9,634 nt of DNA from NCBI GenBank assembly GCA_003224075.1, contig QHYF01000018.1, positions 1-9,634 on the forward strand, written 5' to 3'. The position numbers were made by a program, and so were the translations under genes. Source of the stretch: Acidobacteriota bacterium (GTDB lineage Bacteria > Acidobacteriota > Terriglobia > Acidiferrales > UBA7541). The notes beneath the pieces are model-generated. The model ran no database searches, was not told where the DNA came from, and worked only from the letters and a program-made list of their open reading frames with translations. Of this stretch, positions 6,003-9,634 are shown piece after piece; within the stretch, counting starts at the first letter, position 1, and each line of letters opens with the position of its first letter.

Positions 6003-7087
6003 TGCAGCAGCAGAAATTCCGCGCTGAAGCCCGGTCCAAACGCCGCCGCCATGGCGTATTCCCCGGCCTGGAGCGGCCTCTTTTCCAGCCACTCCTGCAG
6101 GATGAAAAGGATGGTGGCGCTCGAGAGATTTCCGAAGTTAGCAAGAATGTCCCAGGAGGGCTGCGTGTCGCACTTGCATAAACCCAGCTCCGCTTCGATG
6201 TTTCCGAGCAGCCGCGCTCCCCCCGGATGCAGGATCCAGCCTTTGATGTCCTCCCTTTTGCGGCCATGCCGCTCGAGGAAGCCCTGCACGAGCCCTCCGA
6301 TTTTCCCGCCAATCATTTCCGGCACATCTTTGGCGAGCAGGATGTGAAAACCGGAATCGCGCAGATCAAATCCCATGGCACCCAGCGAATCGGGGAAGGT
6401 GTAGGTCTCTGAAACCAGAATCTTCGGCCCCCGCGTCTGTTCTCCACTGACCAGCACGGCGGCGGCGCCGTCGCCAAAAAGGATCGAGGAAATCAGATTC
6501 GCCTGCGAAATGTCCTTTCGCTGAAATGTGAGCGAGGGCAGCTCGACGGAGATGACCAGGACCTTTCCTCCCGGCTGGGCTTTCAGAAAATCAGCGGCGC
6601 GTCCCAGCGCCATCGCTCCCGCGGCGCAGCCCAGCTCGGTGAATGGCATGCGCCTCACATTCGAACGGAATCCCATCAGGTTGATGAGGTGTGCATCGAG
6701 CGAAGGAATCATGAAGCCCGTGCAGGACACCGTGATGATCAGATCGATTTCATCGGCTTTGACGCCGGCGCGCTCCAGGCATTTCTCCGCCGCCTCGCGG
6801 CCGAGCTTCACGGCGTGCTCGATGTACTCATTGTTGGTTTGGGAAAGCGCGCGCGGTTCGATGGTGTAATCGATGGGGAAAATGGCATACCGCTTGTGAA
6901 CCTGCGCGTTATCGACGATGCTCATCATCGCTTCCACGCGGCGCTCGGGGATGTCAAAGACGCGCCCCATGTAGTACTTCACGTCGTCGCGCGTGATGGT
7001 GTAGGGCGGGAGGGCCGTGGCGGTGGCGGCGATCGTCGGATGCGAAGTTTCGACAATTTCTGCGCTTCGATTGCTCACGGATTCCAT
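5993..7087 (-). CDS. Type III polyketide synthase (chalcone/stilbene synthase family), probable alkylpyrone or alkylresorcinol synthase
   Basis: This 364-residue protein is a cytoplasmic homodimeric ketosynthase in the known family. The full catalytic triad is present: C154 in ELGCAAGAMAL, H287 in WILHPGGARLL and N320 in FGNLSSATILF. Other hallmarks are SCTGFMIPSLDAHL (121-134), FGDGAAAVLVS (204-214) and the C-terminal GPGFSAEF (351-358). The length is only slightly below the ~390 of plant chalcone synthases and usual for bacterial members. It should extend an acyl-CoA starter with malonyl-CoA and cyclise the chain. The methyltransferase partner points to long-chain starters and pyrone or resorcinol lipids (BpsA/SrsA type); the actual starter and ring type cannot be read from sequence. 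The ATG at 7087 has a strong AAGGAG four bases upstream. The gene is first in a PKS-methyltransferase-TPR operon and has a structured leader (7104-7156). No convincing promoter was recognised in 7157-7268. Confidence 0.93.
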   Translation of the reverse strand: MESVSNRSAEIVETSHPTIAATATALPPYTITRDDVKYYMGRVFDIPERRVEAMMSIVDNAQVHKRYAIFPIDYTIEPRALSQTNNEYIEHAVKLGREAAEKCLERAGVKADEIDLIITVSCTGFMIPSLDAHLINLMGFRSNVRRMPFTELGCAAGAMALGRAADFLKAQPGGKVLVISVELPSLTFQRKDISQANLISSILFGDGAAAVLVSGEQTRGPKILVSETYTFPDSLGAMGFDLRDSGFHILLAKDVPEMIGGKIGGLVQGFLERHGRKREDIKGWILHPGGARLLGNIEAELGLCKCDTQPSWDILANFGNLSSATILFILQEWLEKRPLQAGEYAMAAAFGPGFSAEFLLLQWT

Positions 7088-7103
7088 CAGTCTCCTTAAG
7101 GCA

Positions 7104-7156
7104 CCAAGCCGGCGCGAGTGATTTCAGCGCTGCTTTAGCGGCTTGGATGCAGCGCT
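7104..7156 (-). promoter_or_regulatory. Candidate H-type RNA pseudoknot in the leader of the PKS operon
   Basis: Read along the mRNA (minus strand), the order is arm 1 AGCGCTGC (7156-7149), 2 nt, arm 2 CCAAGCCG (7146-7139), 5 nt (CTAAA), arm 1' GCAGCGCT (7133-7126), 14 nt, arm 2' CGGCTTGG (7111-7104). Both stems are perfect over 8 bp and interleave, so they form either a pseudoknot or two mutually exclusive hairpins. The loop lengths of 2, 5 and 14 nt are sterically reasonable for an H-type fold. The last arm ends only 7 nt before the AAGGAG of the PKS gene, so the structure could control ribosome access. It does not match the SAM-II or preQ1 consensus as remembered. Alternatively, CAGCGCT also occurs as a direct repeat (7125-7131, 7150-7156) and could be a DNA operator. 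Confidence 0.5.
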
Positions 7157-7268
7157 CTCAGATCGGGCTGTATTTGAAACCTTGACTCTACATCATCCTC
7201 GCACAGCGCGCACTAGTTTGCGTTTCTGGTCAGCGGTTCAATTTGTCCGGCTGGCGGCAAGAGTTTTC

Positions 7269-7316
7269 TGCGCTAAGACCGGCCAATGCCTGGCCGGGCG
7301 GCACTGGCTTAGCGCA
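7269..7316 (-). terminator. Two-tier stem-loop overlapping the amidohydrolase stop codon, candidate terminator
   Basis: An outer 9-bp perfect stem pairs TGCGCTAAG (7269-7277) with CTTAGCGCA (7308-7316). Inside it, CCGGCCA (7279-7285) pairs with TGGCCGG (7291-7297) around a 5-nt loop. The TAA stop of the amidohydrolase (7311-7309) lies in the outer arm. No run of U follows on either strand, so this is not a classical intrinsic terminator. It could be a 3'-end stabilising structure, an attenuator between the amidohydrolase and the PKS operon, or a site for factor-dependent termination. Confidence 0.45.
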
Positions 7317-8751
7317 AACCGACTTGCCCGCGCGCGGATTCGATGAGCTTCGCCGAGTCGTAACCAATGCCGTCCTTGAACACGATTTCGACTTTCTCGA
7401 CGTCTTTGATATTCGCGGACGGATCTCCTTGTACCACGACGATATCGGCCAGCTTGCCGACCGCCAGCGTGCCGATTTTATCCAACTCGCCGAGAAACTC
7501 CGCGCCATTGGAAGTGGCGATGTGAATCGCCTCCACGGGCGTGAACCCCGCTTCCACCAGCAATTCCACTTCGCGCTGGTCCCCGAATCCCGCGATCACT
7601 CCACCATATCCTGTCGGATCGAGCCCTGCCAGCAGCAGGCCGCCTTGTTTCACAAATTCGCGTTCGAATTCCAGCTCTTTCTTGAACAACGCCGGCCAAT
7701 CGGATTTTGCCGCACCATCGGAAATCATCGCGCGTCTCCTCAAATAGGAGATCCGAGCCTCCGGGAACATGGCATCCAGGACGCGAGGGTCCAGGGGGGC
7801 GCGGTTCGGCACAATCGTTTCGAACACCGGCAGCGTCGAAGTGACGGCGACGTGGTGCGTCACCAGATCCTTGATTGTCTCGAGAATGGGCCCACTCGCG
7901 ACTTCCAGTCCGAGAAGCGCTTTATTCGCGGTCGCGGGGTTCGGACATTCGCCGGGCTTCTTGTCCGGCAAAAATTCTGTGTCTGCGACCAAACCGTGTT
8001 CCAAGTCATCGATCCCCAGAGCTGCGGCTTCCCGGAAGCCGATGGAACAGAGATGGCCGGTAACTTTAATTCCACGCGCATGAGCGGCCTTCACGGCGGC
8101 GACCAGCTCCTCGGGAGTGATATTCATGTAGGCCTTGAAGGAAGTCACGCCCTCGGCGATCCAGAATTCCACCGTGCGGCGCGCGTCCTCCGCGTCCTTC
8201 AGTTGATGCATCTGCAGCGTGAAGGCGCCATGTCCTTCGAGATACGGCCCAGTCACGTGAATTTTTGGACCGGCCATCTTGCCCTCATCAATCGCGCGCT
8301 TGAGCTCCAGGTCCGAGTATGGCTCGACGCTTCCCGTGGTACGAATCGAGGTCACACCGCCCGCCAAATACAATCGCGGAAAACTTGCGGCGTGCTCGGG
8401 ATACAACGCCGGCGGACCGCCCGGTGCGGGGTAATACATGTGGTCGTGCATGCCGACGAGTCCCGGGATCACCGTGTAGCCCTTGAGATCGAGCACCTTT
8501 GCGCCCTCCGGGATTTTCGTGCTTGCGGCGTCTCCCATCCCGGTGATTCTTCCATTCGCGATAACCAATGTCTGATCCGTGCGAGGAACTGCGCCGGTTC
8601 CATCGATCACGCGAACGTGCGCCAGCGCCACAACGGGCGCGTCTTCCTTGACGAAGGAGCGCAGTTCGGGCGAGAGCTTGGGCGCAGCCTGAGCCCAGCA
8701 GTGCGGGGGCTGAATCAGGAAGCACAAAAATGGAAGCAGAGCTTTTCGCAT
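7309..8751 (-). CDS. Exported metal-dependent amidohydrolase (imidazolonepropionase/prolidase-like)
   Basis: The protein has 480 residues. Residues 1-20 form a signal peptide (LLPFLCFLIQPPHCWA before QAAP), placing it outside the cytoplasm. The small beta-domain (~40-95) contains the family start VRVIDGTG and GRITGMG. The TIM barrel carries the metal site of the amidohydrolase superfamily: H102 and H104 in PGLVGMHDH, K206 in SFKAYMN as the probable carboxylated lysine, H233 in VTGHLCS, H252 in DLEHGL, and D378 in AGLDPTGYGG. The C-terminal GTLAVGKLADIVVVQGDP (427-444) closes the beta-domain as usual. All expected ligands are present, so it should be an active hydrolase of cyclic amides, dipeptides or similar. 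The substrate cannot be told. The ATG at 8751 has GGGGTGA four bases upstream. It is divergent from the MetX-like hydrolase (170 bp) and lies 221 bp upstream of the PKS gene on the same strand. Confidence 0.9.
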   Translation of the reverse strand: MRKALLPFLCFLIQPPHCWAQAAPKLSPELRSFVKEDAPVVALAHVRVIDGTGAVPRTDQTLVIANGRITGMGDAASTKIPEGAKVLDLKGYTVIPGLVGMHDHMYYPAPGGPPALYPEHAASFPRLYLAGGVTSIRTTGSVEPYSDLELKRAIDEGKMAGPKIHVTGPYLEGHGAFTLQMHQLKDAEDARRTVEFWIAEGVTSFKAYMNITPEELVAAVKAAHARGIKVTGHLCSIGFREAAALGIDDLEHGLVADTEFLPDKKPGECPNPATANKALLGLEVASGPILETIKDLVTHHVAVTSTLPVFETIVPNRAPLDPRVLDAMFPEARISYLRRRAMISDGAAKSDWPALFKKELEFEREFVKQGGLLLAGLDPTGYGGVIAGFGDQREVELLVEAGFTPVEAIHIATSNGAEFLGELDKIGTLAVGKLADIVVVQGDPSANIKDVEKVEIVFKDGIGYDSAKLIESARGQVGLR

Positions 8752-8868
8752 CGAATCACCCCAAGAGTTGGAGATCGGCTAGCGCGGGGCAGTTTATTCA
8801 GTGCAGGGCAGCAAGGCAAGGGGTGCCATGCGGAGAGGCGGTAGCGTTTGCAGGAGATCTGCTCGGCA

Positions 8869-8898
8869 TTCGACACCGTTCCTATTTGTTTGTGATAG
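8869..8898 (+). promoter_or_regulatory. Weak promoter candidate for the MetX-like hydrolase in the divergent spacer
   Basis: The 170-bp spacer 8752-8921 must hold promoters for both the amidohydrolase and the hydrolase. On the plus strand TTCGAC (8869-8874) is followed 18 bp later by TGATAG (8893-8898), a poor -10. The leader to the ATG at 8922 would be short (~17-20 nt) and contains AGAGGTGG. No comparable signal stands out for the minus-strand gene, and no clear operator dyad was seen. Confidence 0.2.
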
Positions 8899-8921
8899 AT
8901 TCCCGCTCTTAGAGGTGGGCA

Positions 8922-9634
8922 ATGGTTCAATCTTTCCCGCGCCTTTTCACTTGGGTGCTCGTGGTTGTTCTTCTCCAGGCATCGCCTTCCGCCGGACAGC
9001 AAAATGCTAATCCCGCCACCACGGAAGGCGATTTCGTCGTGAAAAACTTCAAATTCCGGTCAGGCGAAACGTTGCCGGAATTACGCCTTCACTACACGAC
9101 GCTCGGCAAGCCCGTGCGCGACGCCCAAGGCCGCGTCATCAATGCCGTCTTGATTCTTCACGGGACGGGTGGCTCTGGCCATCAGTTTCTGCAACCCATC
9201 TTTGCCGGTGAACTATTTGGCGCGGGGCAGCTTCTCGACGCCACGCGCTACTACGTCATTCTTCCGGACGGCATCGGCCATGGGAAATCCTCGAAGCCCA
9301 GCGACGGCCTTCACGCGCATTTCCCGCAGTACGACTACGACGACATGGTGCTGGGTCACTACCGCTTGTTGACCGAAGGGCTCGGGGTGAACCATTTGCG
9401 GCTCATCCTGGGAACCTCGATGGGCTGCATGCATTCCTTCGTGTGGGGCGAGACCTATCCCGATTTCATGGACGCGCTGATGCCGCTGGCCTGTCAGCCG
9501 GTGCAGATCGCCGGGCGCAACCGCGTGTGGCGCAAAATGGTCATGAACGCGATTCGCAACGATCCGGAATGGAAAGGCGGAGAATATTCCGCGGAACCGC
9601 AACAAGCGGTGCGCACGGCCCTCGATCTGTTGCT
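8922..9634 (+). CDS. Exported alpha/beta hydrolase related to homoserine O-acetyltransferase (MetX-like), 3' end outside the window
   Basis: The frame is open from the ATG at 8922 to the window edge (237 codons). AGAGGTGG a few bases upstream gives a good ribosome binding site. Residues ~8-24 form a signal peptide (FTWVLVVVLLQASPSAG). The mature part follows the MetX/alpha-beta-hydrolase plan: FKFRSGETLPELRLHYTTLG (43-62), the oxyanion loop LHGTGGSG (79-86), PDGIGHGKSS (115-124) and the nucleophile elbow GTSMGCMHSF with S166 as the catalytic serine. The acid and histidine of the triad would lie past the window edge. True MetX enzymes are cytoplasmic and usually have GGSxGG at the elbow, so the signal peptide and GTSMGC argue for an exported esterase or acyltransferase rather than methionine biosynthesis. 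It is divergent from the exported amidohydrolase. Exact substrate unknown. Confidence 0.85.
   Translation, partial: MVQSFPRLFTWVLVVVLLQASPSAGQQNANPATTEGDFVVKNFKFRSGETLPELRLHYTTLGKPVRDAQGRVINAVLILHGTGGSGHQFLQPIFAGELFGAGQLLDATRYYVILPDGIGHGKSSKPSDGLHAHFPQYDYDDMVLGHYRLLTEGLGVNHLRLILGTSMGCMHSFVWGETYPDFMDALMPLACQPVQIAGRNRVWRKMVMNAIRNDPEWKGGEYSAEPQQAVRTALDLL

Noticed and set aside
5626..6312. A 228-codon minus-strand frame overlapping the PKS and methyltransferase genes in another frame.
   Set aside because: It overlaps two well-supported genes on the same strand and shows no family motifs.
7104..7156. Assignment of the PKS leader structure to the SAM-II or preQ1 riboswitch class.
   Set aside because: Only the H-type topology is shared. 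The conserved loop nucleotides I remember for those classes are not present, so no named class is claimed.
7243..8844. A 533-codon open frame on the plus strand, longer than the amidohydrolase it opposes.
   Set aside because: It lies antisense to a gene with complete amidohydrolase metal-site motifs, a signal peptide and a ribosome binding site. The antisense product has no recognisable domain, is rich in R/H/Q, and looks like a shadow of codon bias.

Overview
The window looks like chromosomal DNA from a GC-rich soil-type bacterium, most likely an acidobacterium. This is an inference from gene content and protein style: a CadC-type winged-helix protein fused through one membrane helix to TPR repeats, several exported hydrolases with an AxA|Q-like signal-peptide end, and a type III polyketide synthase paired with an isoprenylcysteine-methyltransferase-like protein. 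No RNA gene, insertion sequence, CRISPR array or origin was seen.

Layout, left to right. Positions 1-215 hold the start of an unidentified membrane-anchored or exported protein on the minus strand. A 244-bp divergent spacer follows, with several dyads and an extended -10 promoter. It drives a plus-strand winged-helix/TPR regulator (460-2046, TTG start). Next on the plus strand is an exported LmbE/PIG-L-type zinc deacetylase (2123-3520). It ends only 6 nt from the convergent 3' end of a 2,4-dienoyl-CoA-reductase-type SDR (3527-4381, minus, GTG start). From there to 8751 every gene is on the minus strand. In transcription order they are a secreted amidohydrolase (8751-7309), a type III PKS (7087-5993), an ICMT-family methyltransferase (6002-5430, overlapping the PKS end by 10 nt), a small exported TPR protein (5415-4534) and the SDR. 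At the right edge a divergent plus-strand gene (8922 to the window end) encodes an exported MetX-like alpha/beta hydrolase, which runs off the window.

The functional core is the PKS-methyltransferase-TPR block. By analogy with Bacillus bpsA-bpsB and Streptomyces srsA-srsB, the first two genes should make and O-methylate alkylpyrone or alkylresorcinol lipids from fatty acyl-CoA. The nearby dienoyl-CoA reductase fits a fatty-acyl-CoA theme, but nothing in the sequence shows that it belongs to the same pathway. The most interesting non-coding signal is in the PKS leader: two perfect 8-bp stems, interleaved in H-type pseudoknot order, ending 7 nt before the Shine-Dalgarno. It is a candidate RNA regulatory element for the cluster.

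All calls come from reading the sequence. No database search or folding program was run.
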